A stretch of DNA of 64,000 nt, from the NCBI RefSeq assembly GCF_002156385.1, contig NZ_MVJM01000003.1, forward strand, positions 228,751 through 292,750. Direction: 5' to 3'. Both the position numbers and the translations under genes were made by a program. Shown here piece after piece: positions 18,035 to 26,844 of the stretch; position 1 is the first letter of the stretch; the number at the start of each line of letters is the position of its first letter. This DNA comes from Halalkalibacter urbisdiaboli. Its GTDB lineage: Bacteria > Bacillota > Bacilli > Bacillales > Bacillaceae_D. Below the pieces are notes generated by a model that worked only from the letters and a program-made list of their open reading frames with translations, did not search any database and was not told the origin of the DNA.

Positions 18035-19510
18035 TCATTCCTCATTCCCATTATACTCTTTAAGCATTATATGAAAATAGAGTTTATATAAGTAAGCAGC
18101 TGCCTCTCCTTTGGTCATGAGGGCACCTTCATGAATGGCTGCCTCAGCTTGTAGGAATTGATTGTCTACATCAGGAAACCCCATGTAAGCAGCTGCTGAA
18201 GCTGCGAAATCGAAGTCTAATAATCTGTCTTCAGGAACATCAAGTTTCGTCATCTTAATAGCTTCGTTCGGTGTTTTAGAATTCTCCATTTTCGCGAGAG
18301 CAGATAAAAATTCGCTTACTAAAATGTACGCTTCCGGATGGAAATGGCCGTCCTCTTCTCCAGTCATGTATCCTAAGCGGACCATTAATTCAACCTGGTC
18401 GCGAGCCCAATAATCCATAGTATCTGGGAACACTTCTTTTAATATATGTTGAGGATTTAATGTATAAGGACGTAAGTCTGCGAGCTTTTCATCAATTTCT
18501 TCGATTACCAATCGTGCAATTTGTTTTGCTCCTGCTTCGCGAAAATGGGTGTTGTCATCTAAGCCATCTGGGTAATTAGGATGTTCACCTGGACGCAACT
18601 GCATAAAGAGCGGGTCTGTATTTTTCAGGCCAAGGGAATTAAAAAAGGCTAGACTTCTTTGATTTAACTCAAGCAGAGTTAGGTTATTTTCATTTGCTAC
18701 TTCTCTCATCGCCAAGGTATAGCTAGGGAAGGAGTCAATAAATGCCTCGGTGTCCTCGTGAATTGATCTTCTGTTTACAGATGTCATACAGACTGGAATA
18801 GCACCACGTTGTTTTGCTCCTTTAATATACTTGTTGTTTAAATAATCCTTGTATTGTTTGACGCTTACGTACCGTTCGGGCTTTTCTTGATTCATATCAT
18901 TATGTGCAAATTGGATAAACATATAATCACCGGGTTTAATATCGACTAATAAATCATTCAATCTACCTTCTGTGTAGGCTAACTTCGTACTTCTTCCACC
19001 CATTGCACGATTCTCAATATGTATTTCTTGTCTAAAAAAGCGGGAAATAACTTGTCCCCATCCCGCCATTGGTGATTGATCAATAGCATATGTTTTCACC
19101 GTGGAATCACTAATTAAATAAATGACAGGATCTTTACTAGCTGTACGTTTTTGTAGGAGTGTAATGGATAGCTCGCTCACTGCCTCGAAAGATGCGGGAA
19201 TATCAATAATTAAACTTTTTTCAATTGCCGCAAACGTAAAGCTCATGATGGAAACATTGTCTTCCTCCAGCCAGCCTCTTTTCATTTCAACTTCATTTAC
19301 GAATAAGCCCTGTTCATTTGTCATTTTCCTATTAATTTTTAAGCGAATTAGATAGTCTTCACCTGCAATGACATCTGCACGAAAGGAAATAGAGGTTTCC
19401 GTTTCCTCCTGTTTTTGTAAACCATAGCCTTGTTCAGAATGATAAAATGTATTGCGTGTTATGATTGTATAGTCTTGCTTTTTCTCTCCAAAAATATAAT
19501 ATTGATTCAC
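18035..19510 (-). CDS. Rhamnogalacturonan acetylesterase-like SGNH hydrolase with SLH-like tail
   Basis: A 491-residue protein. The middle (about 128-350) is an SGNH/GDSL hydrolase of the rhamnogalacturonan acetylesterase type (YesT-like), which removes acetyl groups from pectin fragments. The nucleophile Ser is in SDSTVK (Ser136), the block II Gly in AMGGRS, the block III Asn in FAHND, and the Asp-His pair in DDNTHF. The first 125 residues form a beta-rich domain. The C-terminal part (about 360-480) contains a stretch resembling an S-layer homology repeat (FPDTMDYWARDQVELMVRLG, then GHFHPEAY and SEF). There is no signal peptide, so the SLH-like part is unexpected. AGGAGG sits 8 nt before a GTG start. 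It probably works with the arabinan/pectin genes nearby. Confidence 0.85.
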   Translation of the reverse strand: MNQYYIFGEKKQDYTIITRNTFYHSEQGYGLQKQEETETSISFRADVIAGEDYLIRLKINRKMTNEQGLFVNEVEMKRGWLEEDNVSIMSFTFAAIEKSLIIDIPASFEAVSELSITLLQKRTASKDPVIYLISDSTVKTYAIDQSPMAGWGQVISRFFRQEIHIENRAMGGRSTKLAYTEGRLNDLLVDIKPGDYMFIQFAHNDMNQEKPERYVSVKQYKDYLNNKYIKGAKQRGAIPVCMTSVNRRSIHEDTEAFIDSFPSYTLAMREVANENNLTLLELNQRSLAFFNSLGLKNTDPLFMQLRPGEHPNYPDGLDDNTHFREAGAKQIARLVIEEIDEKLADLRPYTLNPQHILKEVFPDTMDYWARDQVELMVRLGYMTGEEDGHFHPEAYILVSEFLSALAKMENSKTPNEAIKMTKLDVPEDRLLDFDFAASAAAYMGFPDVDNQFLQAEAAIHEGALMTKGEAAAYLYKLYFHIMLKEYNGNEE

Positions 19511-19903
19511 ACCATTTTCCTCCTAGTCTATTAAACATATCTCTTCCTCATGAAAAAGTATTATTTAAAACGAATTTATATGAGAAGAAAAGTGATACTA
19601 CAGGAGGGCACTGAAAAAGGGTGTTTTTCCCTTTTTTAATGCCCTTGATACAGCTTCTTTTTAAGTATTGTAATACGATTTTTAAGTATTAGGAACAATC
19701 ATAAAACCATATTTTTAAGCGTATTTGCTTTATAATCTATTTTTTATACAACATCTTATAATATGATTATTGTTTAATTAAATCTATAAGCACTTTCTTC
19801 AATGTTAGTTATCTATCCTGTTCCGCTTTTTTGTGTGAAAGTCGTCTGACCTAAAGGGTACATCAATTGTTTATAGGTATAGGTAAATCTAGATTTAATC
19901 AGT
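19511..19903. other. Intergenic region upstream of the SGNH gene
   Basis: About 390 bp. It contains hairpin repeat copy 2 (19605-19645) and then AT-rich sequence up to the IS-like element at 19904. No gene seen. Confidence 0.5.
19605..19645. repeat. Dispersed hairpin repeat, copy 2
   Basis: GAGGGCACTGAAAAAGGG (left arm, ending 19621) pairs with CCCTTTTTTAATGCCCTT (19629-19646). Related to copies at 13189, 56115 and 56256. Confidence 0.7.
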
Positions 19904-19920
19904 TAATTAAGCATCCCAAT

Positions 19921-20712
19921 TTATTTGGGATGCTTCAGACCGTAGACAAAACGCCTTTGAGAAAAGATTCTCAAAGGCGTTTCTACGTGATTTTGTTTAT
20001 TTGTGGTTGGTGACACTGGAGGATGAGTGTTTCTCCAGTGCCAATTCGCTAACTTCTTCAGGTTCATGGAAGCGAAAACAAGCATCGCTTGCATTGAATT
20101 ATTTTCCAACCCTTTTAGATTGGTCCAACGCAAACCATGCTTCTGTGTTGAGATCGGCAAAGACGCGTTCGATGGTTTCCTTCCGCTTCGCGTAAATCTC
20201 TTTATTTAAATCCGTATGTCGCAAGTGTTCAGCATCATCTAAGGCACCCTGCCAAATGTGCCGTAAAACTAGCTTCTGATGGTTTTTACTTTTCGTACAT
20301 TGGTGTAACACAGGACAGTCCTGACAAATGGATGGATTCGATATGGGAGAATCTGATCTTCTGGACATATGTAACAATCATAGTACTCATCATAAACAAA
20401 CTCGTGTTTTCGGAAATAGCCTGGAGGCGTCATTGGACGTTTATACGGCATGACAGCTCGTGTTGCCTCATCTTGAAGTTTCTTCGCAATACTCGGTGTC
20501 TTGTATCCAGCATCTACTTCAACCATTTGAGGTTTGTCACTTTCTCTTTTAGTTGATCAAATATTTTGTGAAATACTTGAGACGATGTTATAGATAAAAT
20601 CAAATTCCATCGAATGATCCAATTTACGAACAAGGTGGTCTTCAGGAACTAACTTTTCAATCCAGACCATCTCCATTTGCATCCGCCTATCTTCCAACTT
20701 TTTTGACATCAT
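19921..20712 (-). pseudogene. IS1182-family transposase, frameshifted and internally deleted
   Basis: Read from 20712 down, the N-terminus (MSKKLEDRRMQMEMVWIEKL, then LVPEDHLVRKLDHSMEFDFI) matches the start of IS1182 transposases. It runs into a stop near 20565. After a missing central part, a different frame resumes with EVDAGYKTPSIAKKL and YDEYYDCYICPEDQ. Another frame carries CQDCPVLHQCTKSKNHQK and KRKETIERVFADLN. The last frame ends GLRWTNLKGL, then LVFASMNLKKLANW. All pieces align in order with the family but need at least three frame changes. The central DDE part is deleted, so it cannot transpose by itself. Confidence 0.85.
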
Positions 20713-20830
20713 CGCCCATTCACCCCAGTCTTGTATTCATCCGTATTATAGAAAAAAACCAGTCAACTGTCTCACATTTTTGAGTATAAAGGATGATAAA
20801 AAGGAAGTGGATTCGTATTTCTCCTCTGAA

Positions 20831-20965
20831 AAAGCGGACGGGATGGGAGGGCCGACTCCTGCAGGAGGAAAGGGCAGGTGGAAATCCACCGGCGGAGCCG
20901 GTTAGTTCCACGCCCGCCTGCGGAAAGCGTGCCCCCCATCCCGGTAGCGGATTCGAAGCGTCTTA
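20831..20965. repeat. GC-rich structured palindromic repeat
   Basis: This stretch is far more GC-rich than its surroundings. Its outer arms, CGGGATGGGAGGGC (20839-20852) and GCCCCCCATCCCG (20931-20943), pair with only one or two mismatches. Inside are ACTCCTGCAGGAG and CCGGCGGAGCCGG palindromes. Elements with a GACTCCTGC...GGAGG...GCGGAAAGCG pattern recur in the intergenic regions of alkaliphilic and related Bacillaceae. It sits inside the IS remnant. Confidence 0.6.
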
Positions 20966-21168
20966 TCATGGCAACCCACAAAAATACTAAAAGCTTGTCG
21001 ACTGTCTTGTTATAGAGACTTTGTCGACAAACTGAAGCATCCCAATTTATTGGGATGCTTAATTATTTTAAAGTATAAATTCCTTTGTAACATCTAGTTT
21101 CTCGAAATAGTTTATGAACAAGTACTTATTGAGGAAAGTATCTATATTGTTCACCGGGGAATTAGTTT

Positions 21169-22077
21169 TCACTCATTATTCATAGGCATACGATAATAGG
21201 CTTTACGAAAATCTGAAGGCGTTACTTTTTCGTATTTTTTAAATAGTCTAGTAAAATACTTTTCATCATAAAAGCCTACTGTGTTGGCGATTGTTTTAAT
21301 ACTTTCATTGGTACGTGTTAGTAATTCTTTTGCTTTTGTTAGTTTAAGCGTATGGATATATTCTTGAACACTCATTCCTACTGTGTGTTTAAAAAGTCGA
21401 GTTAAATAATCCTTATTATAATTAAATTCATCTGCAATCATATGAACTGAAATGTTGTTAGTTAAAGCATGAACCCTTATCCATTCAAGAATCATGGCTA
21501 GCTTTTTATCTTTGTTTGATTGTTCAAATGAAGTATTGAAATTCGTAATAGTTTGTTCGGATAACTCAATTAATAACGCGGTCGCTAAATAATTAACACA
21601 ATAACTGTTATAGTAATTTGCATTTGATACATCTAATAATTGCTTACAGAGGATTTGAATTCTTTCGATATGCTTTGGGGTTGAATGGACCGGGAGTAAA
21701 ATCGAAGGATTCATCCTATTTGTATGGGTATAGCTAGAGGAGCGTATTGCCATGATTTGTTGATCCATTTTCTCCTCATCTAACAGCTCAACAGGTGATG
21801 GGAAATAAAAATGGAACCAATAATAAGAGGTGCCAATATCAGAATTTTTATATCCGAAATGTAGTTGCTTTGGTAATAGAAAAAAAACATCACCTGGGTT
21901 TATCTCGTACTGTATACCGTTTTGCTCTATATATAAAACATTATTGATATTAATAATAGCTACGTAAAGATCATCGATGTTTCTTTTCATATGCTTCCAA
22001 GGTTCATTTGAAATAAAACGCCCCCCGCTAGTAAACTCAACAGGTTTACTTACATCTGTTTTAAGATATTCCCCCAT
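21169..22077 (-). CDS. AraC-family transcriptional regulator
   Basis: A 302-residue regulator with an N-terminal cupin-like sugar-sensing domain (about 20-150; INPGDVFFLLPKQLHFGY) and a C-terminal double helix-turn-helix (about 195-295; ISVHMIADEFNYNKDYLTRL, ANTVGFYDEKYFTRLFKKYE, TPSDFRKAY). AAGGAGG precedes the ATG. It is divergent from the GH127 gene, separated by about 320 bp. The shared two-part motif upstream of GH127 and of the sugar-importer gene at 25161 is its probable operator, so it is likely an arabinan or arabino-oligosaccharide-responsive activator. Confidence 0.9.
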   Translation of the reverse strand: MGEYLKTDVSKPVEFTSGGRFISNEPWKHMKRNIDDLYVAIININNVLYIEQNGIQYEINPGDVFFLLPKQLHFGYKNSDIGTSYYWFHFYFPSPVELLDEEKMDQQIMAIRSSSYTHTNRMNPSILLPVHSTPKHIERIQILCKQLLDVSNANYYNSYCVNYLATALLIELSEQTITNFNTSFEQSNKDKKLAMILEWIRVHALTNNISVHMIADEFNYNKDYLTRLFKHTVGMSVQEYIHTLKLTKAKELLTRTNESIKTIANTVGFYDEKYFTRLFKKYEKVTPSDFRKAYYRMPMNNE

Positions 22078-22400
22078 TATTCGTCCTCCTTTTCTATATA
22101 GCTAAACCAATAATCTAGATAAATCTTTCAGAGGAAAGTATAGAAAACCTACTATTTAACTTTAATTGGATACTAGATACAATGCAATGGTTAAACATAG
22201 ATTCTCTTATGAATATATGTAGAAAAAAGGTCGGATTTGTCTACGTAATGTTTTTAATGTTATACCGACAATGTCTTTAAAACATGGTATTATTGATTCA
22301 CATTAAAATAATGTTTGGATTAACCAATTAATTAATATAAATATCTCGTTAAGATAGTAAGGTAAGTATTAGTTGTAGACAAAAAAAGGAGATCAATCGA
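22078..22400. other. Divergent promoter region between araC-type regulator and GH127
   Basis: About 320 bp, AT-rich, holding the candidate operator/promoter at 22230-22293 and the ribosome binding sites of both flanking genes. No gene seen. Confidence 0.55.
22230..22293 (+). promoter_or_regulatory. Candidate AraC-regulator operator and promoter of GH127
   Basis: GTCGGATTTGTCTAC begins at 22230 and TACCGACAATGTCTT at 22263, followed by GGTATTAT at 22286. The same elements recur at 24871, 24904 and 24928 ahead of the ABC importer, with 33 bp between the starts of the first two in both places. CCGACA and TATTAT would serve as -35 and -10, 17 bp apart. Confidence 0.6.
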
Positions 22401-24677
22401 ATGGATAACGTTAAACTACTTGATGGCATTTTTAAAGATTCCCAGGAGAAAGGAAAAGAGTATCTCGTTTACTTGGATGTCGATCGACTTGTGGCGCCAT
22501 GTTATGAAGCAGTTTCGCAACCCCCTAAAAAACCACGTTATGGAGGTTGGGAGTCGACTGGAATCAGTGGACATTCTATTGGTCATTGGCTTTCAGCTGC
22601 GGCCCAAATGTATACGGTAACAAATGATCATGTCCTTAAGGAAAAGGTTGAATATGCAGTAAATGAACTTGCGCATATTCAAAGCTTTGACAAGGATGGT
22701 TACGTTAGTGGATTTCCGAGAACTTGTTTCGATAAAGTGTATACAGGAGATTTTGAAGTTGAACATTTTAATTTAGCTGGTCAATGGGTACCCTGGTATA
22801 GCATTCACAAAATTTATGCAGGACTTATTGATATTTATAACCTCATGGGGAATGAGAAAGCACTAGAGGTTGTTATAAAGCTTGCTAATTGGGCGAGTAA
22901 GGGAACAGACAATCTTAATGATGCGCAATTTGAGAAGATGCTCATTTGCGAGCATGGTGGTATGAACGAGGCCATGGCAGATCTTTATCTTATCACGGAA
23001 GATGAAAAGTATTTAAATCTGGCAAAAAGATTTTGTCATAAAGCGGTTCTTGACCCTTTAGCTAAAGGCATAGATGAACTAGAAGGAAAACACGCCAATA
23101 CTCAAATCCCTAAAGTAATTGGAGCTGCCAAATTATATGATATTACTGGGGAACAGAAATATAAGGATATGGCGATTTTCTTTTGGAATGAAGTAACGAA
23201 ACATCGCTCTTATATTATTGGGGGAAATAGTATAAATGAGCATTTTGGACCGATTAATAACGAAAAACTCGGTATTCAAACAACTGAAACATGTAATACC
23301 TATAATATGCTTAAGCTTACGGAGCATCTATTTCATTGGTCTCAACAAGCTGAATATATGGATTATTATGAAAAAGCCTTATACAATCATATTCTTGCGT
23401 CACAGGATCCTGATTCAGGAATGAAAACATATTTTGTTTCGACACAGCCTGGCCACTTTAAAGTGTACTGCTCGCCAGATGATTCTTTCTGGTGCTGTAC
23501 GGGAACAGGAATGGAAAATCCAGCTCGCTATCCAAGAAATATTTATTATAAAAAAGATGATCAATTATTTGTGAATTTATTTATTGCTTCTGAAATGATA
23601 ACAGATGACCGAAAGCTAAAGATAAAGCAAGTAACTGACTTTCCTAATTCTACAAAAGTGCAGCTTTATGTTGAAGAGGTGCAAGTTGACTTAACAACTA
23701 TTCATATACGCATGCCTTATTGGTTAGCCGGAAAGGCGGAGGCTGTCATAAACGAGGAGGAAAGATACTCCGTCGTTGAAGATGGTTATTTAACGATTGA
23801 GCGAAAGTGGTTACCAGGAGATAAGATTGATATAGACCTACCGATGAATCTTCACACCTATATTGCAAAAGATGATTCAAAAAAAGCTGGAATCATGTAT
23901 GGACCCATCGTACTTGCTGGTGCTTTAGGGAGAGAGGGTTTTCCGGAAAGTGACATTTTAGATGACCATTTAAAATTAAACAATCATCCACTAATAGATG
24001 TTCCAACTCTTGTTGCAAGTAAAGATAGTTTAAATGAGTGGATTAAACCGATTAAAAATGTCCCATTAACTTTTGAAACGGATGCAGTCGGACAGCCGGG
24101 TAATGTTAAAATCACGTTAATTCCATTTTTTAATTTACATCATCAACGTTATACATTGTATTGGAATTTAATGAACGAGGAAGCGTATCGCACATTTGTA
24201 GATAAAGAAAAAGAGGAGCTCGATCGGCTTAGAGCAATAACTGTGGATGAAGTTCAGCCAAATGAACAACAACCTGAAGTAGAACATCAAATTAAGAAAC
24301 AAAATTCGAATTCTGGGTATTTAAACATTGTCCAAAAGGGATGGCGTGATAGCCGCGATGAAGGTTTTTTTAGTTATGAAATGGCCATTGAGCCAAAAAG
24401 ACAAATGTACTTACAAGTTACGTACTTTGGTGGGGATCAAACCTTTTTTGTAGATGGAAAGAAATATGAACGAGAATTTCAAATAGTCATCGATGGAACG
24501 GTAATTGCGGACCAAAAGCTTGAAGCGAGTGGACGGCCAGATGATACGTTTGATATTTGTTATGAAATTCCTAAATCTTTAACTAAAGGGAAGACAAAAG
24601 TTGAAGTGAAATTTACCTCTAAGACAGGAAAGGTCGCTGGAGGAGTGTACGGTCTTAGGATTGTAAATGAAATATAA
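22401..24677 (+). CDS. GH127 beta-L-arabinofuranosidase-like enzyme
   Basis: A 758-residue member of the DUF1680/GH127 family, which removes beta-linked L-arabinofuranose, for example from arabinan or hydroxyproline-linked arabino-oligosaccharides. The zinc/cysteine active site of the family is present: Glu296-Thr-Cys298 in TTETCNTYN and the Cys365-Cys366 pair in FWCCTGTGMEN (first Cys = nucleophile by comparison with HypBA1). The (alpha/alpha) barrel covers about 1-400 and beta-sandwich domains follow, with an extra C-terminal module after about residue 620. No signal peptide, so cytoplasmic. AAAGGAGATC precedes the ATG. It is transcribed away from the AraC regulator and shares its presumed operator with the downstream ABC importer. 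Confidence 0.92.
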   Translation: MDNVKLLDGIFKDSQEKGKEYLVYLDVDRLVAPCYEAVSQPPKKPRYGGWESTGISGHSIGHWLSAAAQMYTVTNDHVLKEKVEYAVNELAHIQSFDKDGYVSGFPRTCFDKVYTGDFEVEHFNLAGQWVPWYSIHKIYAGLIDIYNLMGNEKALEVVIKLANWASKGTDNLNDAQFEKMLICEHGGMNEAMADLYLITEDEKYLNLAKRFCHKAVLDPLAKGIDELEGKHANTQIPKVIGAAKLYDITGEQKYKDMAIFFWNEVTKHRSYIIGGNSINEHFGPINNEKLGIQTTETCNTYNMLKLTEHLFHWSQQAEYMDYYEKALYNHILASQDPDSGMKTYFVSTQPGHFKVYCSPDDSFWCCTGTGMENPARYPRNIYYKKDDQLFVNLFIASEMITDDRKLKIKQVTDFPNSTKVQLYVEEVQVDLTTIHIRMPYWLAGKAEAVINEEERYSVVEDGYLTIERKWLPGDKIDIDLPMNLHTYIAKDDSKKAGIMYGPIVLAGALGREGFPESDILDDHLKLNNHPLIDVPTLVASKDSLNEWIKPIKNVPLTFETDAVGQPGNVKITLIPFFNLHHQRYTLYWNLMNEEAYRTFVDKEKEELDRLRAITVDEVQPNEQQPEVEHQIKKQNSNSGYLNIVQKGWRDSRDEGFFSYEMAIEPKRQMYLQVTYFGGDQTFFVDGKKYEREFQIVIDGTVIADQKLEASGRPDDTFDICYEIPKSLTKGKTKVEVKFTSKTGKVAGGVYGLRIVNEI

Positions 24678-24726
24678 AAAGAAATACGAATATCTATATA
24701 ATTAATTTTAAAGTGTAATCAAATTG

Positions 24727-24757
24727 ACCCCGGAGGAGAATTCCCGGGGTTTTTTGT
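24727..24757 (+). terminator. Terminator after GH127
   Basis: ACCCCGG (24727-24733) pairs with CCGGGGT (24744-24750), followed by TTTTTTG. Confidence 0.85.
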
Positions 24758-24870
24758 TATGTCATTGTTTATAGGAAATATCTGTTAAGTTAATGAAAAT
24801 GATGACAATTGAACATCAATTTGTTATTGAAAGAATATGTGATAAAAAAATACAAAAAATTTAAAATTAA

Positions 24871-24935
24871 GTCGTATTCGTCTACTAATTCTTTGACTTT
24901 TCGTACCGACAATTGTGCTGTCTTAGTGGTATTAT
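24871..24935 (+). promoter_or_regulatory. Candidate AraC-regulator operator and promoter of ABC importer 1
   Basis: GTCGTATTCGTCTAC begins at 24871, TACCGACAATTGT at 24904 and GGTATTAT at 24928. Sequence and 33-bp spacing copy the motif ahead of GH127; the -35/-10 pair would be CCGACA and TATTAT, 18 bp apart. Confidence 0.6.
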
Positions 24936-25033
24936 AAACTTAAATGTAAAGCAATCAATAATTTCAAAAAGGGGGAAGTTTTGGAATTGTCTTGTCTTAC
25001 AATGTCAAACGTCTAATTCAGTTTATGTTGAAA

Positions 25034-25048
25034 ATGAAAGCGTATTCT
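25034..25048 (+). promoter_or_regulatory. Candidate cre (CcpA) site in the importer leader
   Basis: ATGAAAGCGTATTCT fits WTGNAANCGNWNNCW at all fixed positions. It lies downstream of the presumed promoter, where CcpA would block elongation. Confidence 0.5.
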
Positions 25049-25160
25049 ATTTTCTGAATAGTCGGACTGTATGTGGGGTTTTGGTGCATCATAGTAATTT
25101 GGGACAATTAGTAAAGTTGTTTTAAAAAGTAGAAAAACGTTAAAAACAGGGGGAAACCAA

Positions 25161-26768
25161 ATGAAAAAGTATATTGCAGTTTTTCTAGTTTTTTGTTTAC
25201 TTAGTATAGCTTTAATAGGTTGTAGCAAGGATACTAGCAAAGAACAAACAGAGGATGGCAAGGTCATCTTAACTGGTCTCATACTTAAACATCCACTTAC
25301 TAAAAATATTGCTGAAATGGAATGGTTACAAGAGGCAGAAGAACGTGCAGGTGTATCAATTAAATGGGAAGAAGTATCAGCAGATTGGGACCAGAAAAAA
25401 GGGGCCATGCTAGCTGGTGGTGATATTCCTGATTTAATCGTTGGGCCAAATGCGATAACTGATGCCGATTTTGCTAAATTTCCAGGTTTGTTTCAGGATT
25501 TAACTGAACTCATTGCTGAACATGGACCCAATGTGCAAACAATGTTTCATGAAAAGCCTGAGACTGAAATCATTGCAACACAGCTTGATGGAGAAATTCT
25601 TGGTCTACCTAAATACCAAAGGTTTTGGCCAGAGACTGCAACAAGACAATTTATAAATAAACAATGGCTGGATAATTTAGGTTTAGATATGCCGACAAAT
25701 TGGGATGAATTGTATCAAGTGTTGAAAGCGTTTAAAGAGCAAGATGCTAATGGTAATGGTGATCCAAACGATGAGATACCAATGGATTTTGCCCCAACAG
25801 GTACAACTGGATTTGGTTTCTTTCAACCGACAGTTCTTTTGGGAAGTACTGGAATGACTATTTCCGGTGGTGGTGGCCAAGGTTACTTTGTTGAAGATGG
25901 TCAAGTGAAAAACTTTTTGATAGACGAACGATATAAAGAACTAGTTCAATTTTTAAACAAGCTTTGGGCTGATGATTTGATTAATTCCGAAGTGTTTACG
26001 CAAGACTATTCTAGTTTCCAATCAATTTCTCGTGGTGAAGGCTCTAACGCCAAGATTGGCTACACGTATGGTTGGGAGTTAACTGACAGATTTGGTAATG
26101 AATTATCGACACAATACGAACCAATGCCACAAATCAAGGTATCAGCTAGCTCAGCTGATGAAGTGTCGTGGAGCTATGATTATAACCAATTAAACTATGG
26201 TATTAATATGGTTCAAATGTCATCAGCTACGAAAAATAAAGAAGCAGCGATGAAATTTATAAATGAGTTGTACGATCCGAAAGTGAGTATGCAGGTGTTA
26301 TTCGGTTCAATTGGTCCGAATATTTCAGATAATGGGGATGGCTCTTATAGTGTATTACCACCGCAAGATGAATCGATGGATCCGGGTACATGGAAGTGGA
26401 CATCAACTTGGGCCGATAATGGACCGATGTATATTTCAGACTCATTAGAATTAGAGCTAGGTACTGATATGCAATCAGTTGATTCGCAAACTGAACCATT
26501 AATGAGTGCATTTGAATCAATTGATACGGTTAAAGATGTGTATCCAGGAATGTTCGTTAAGTACACGGATGAAGATAATAATAAAATGAGCTTAACAAAC
26601 ACTGAACTCATGAATCTAGCAATGGCTAAGTATTCTCAATGGATTACAGAAGGTGGAATAGAAACTGAGTGGGATTCGTATGTTGAGCAATTAAAGAATA
26701 TAGGGATTGAACAAAATATTGAGATTATGCAATCTTACTACGATGACTATGTAAGTGCTATTCAATAA
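25161..26768 (+). CDS. ABC transporter sugar-binding lipoprotein (LplA/YtcQ type)
   Basis: A 535-residue extracellular receptor with lipobox SIALIGC (Cys21). It belongs to the large family 1 solute-binding proteins paired with LplB/LplC-type permeases, such as B. subtilis LipO/LplA and YtcQ, which import oligosaccharides of pectic or related origin. Features seen are NPDGEIPDL-like AGGDIPDLIVGP, DQLDGEILGLPKYQRFWPET and DANGNGDPNDEIPMDF, an Asp/Gly-rich loop typical of the group. It is preceded by the presumed AraC operator and followed by a hairpin and the two permease genes. The substrate is inferred to be arabino-oligosaccharide. Confidence 0.92.
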   Translation: MKKYIAVFLVFCLLSIALIGCSKDTSKEQTEDGKVILTGLILKHPLTKNIAEMEWLQEAEERAGVSIKWEEVSADWDQKKGAMLAGGDIPDLIVGPNAITDADFAKFPGLFQDLTELIAEHGPNVQTMFHEKPETEIIATQLDGEILGLPKYQRFWPETATRQFINKQWLDNLGLDMPTNWDELYQVLKAFKEQDANGNGDPNDEIPMDFAPTGTTGFGFFQPTVLLGSTGMTISGGGGQGYFVEDGQVKNFLIDERYKELVQFLNKLWADDLINSEVFTQDYSSFQSISRGEGSNAKIGYTYGWELTDRFGNELSTQYEPMPQIKVSASSADEVSWSYDYNQLNYGINMVQMSSATKNKEAAMKFINELYDPKVSMQVLFGSIGPNISDNGDGSYSVLPPQDESMDPGTWKWTSTWADNGPMYISDSLELELGTDMQSVDSQTEPLMSAFESIDTVKDVYPGMFVKYTDEDNNKMSLTNTELMNLAMAKYSQWITEGGIETEWDSYVEQLKNIGIEQNIEIMQSYYDDYVSAIQ

Positions 26769-26783
26769 GTAGACTAGTTGGAG

Positions 26784-26821
26784 GATGCTATACCAGTTAT
26801 CAAAAAGGTATAGCATCTTTC
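26784..26821 (+). terminator. Hairpin between binding protein and permease genes
   Basis: GATGCTATACC (26784-26794) pairs perfectly with GGTATAGCATC (26807-26817), then TTTC. It probably lowers permease mRNA relative to the receptor, as in the TRAP operon. Confidence 0.65.
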
Positions 26822-26844
26822 ATCATAAAGGGGAGAATCAATTT

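Larger units (their letters stand above)
19904..21065 (-). mobile_element. Internally deleted IS1182-type insertion sequence
   Basis: The ends are inverted copies of TAATTAAGCATCCCAAT followed by GGGATGCTTCAG and then a less conserved ACAAA-containing stretch (19904-19949 and 21020-21065). Each terminal repeat is itself a hairpin that could terminate transcription. Between them lie decayed pieces of an IS1182-family transposase on the minus strand and a GC-rich palindrome (20831-20965). At about 1.16 kb it is shorter than intact relatives. No target-site duplication is obvious. Confidence 0.75.
24678..25160. other. Regulatory intergenic region before the first ABC importer
   Basis: About 480 bp. 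It contains the GH127 terminator (24727-24757), the second copy of the AraC-type operator (24871-24935) and a cre-like site (25034-25048). An open frame at 24913-25125 lacks coding character and is not called. Confidence 0.55.

Noticed and set aside
24913-25125. A 70-codon frame upstream of the first importer
   Set aside because: It overlaps the presumed promoter, cre site and leader, lacks a ribosome binding site and has no coding character.
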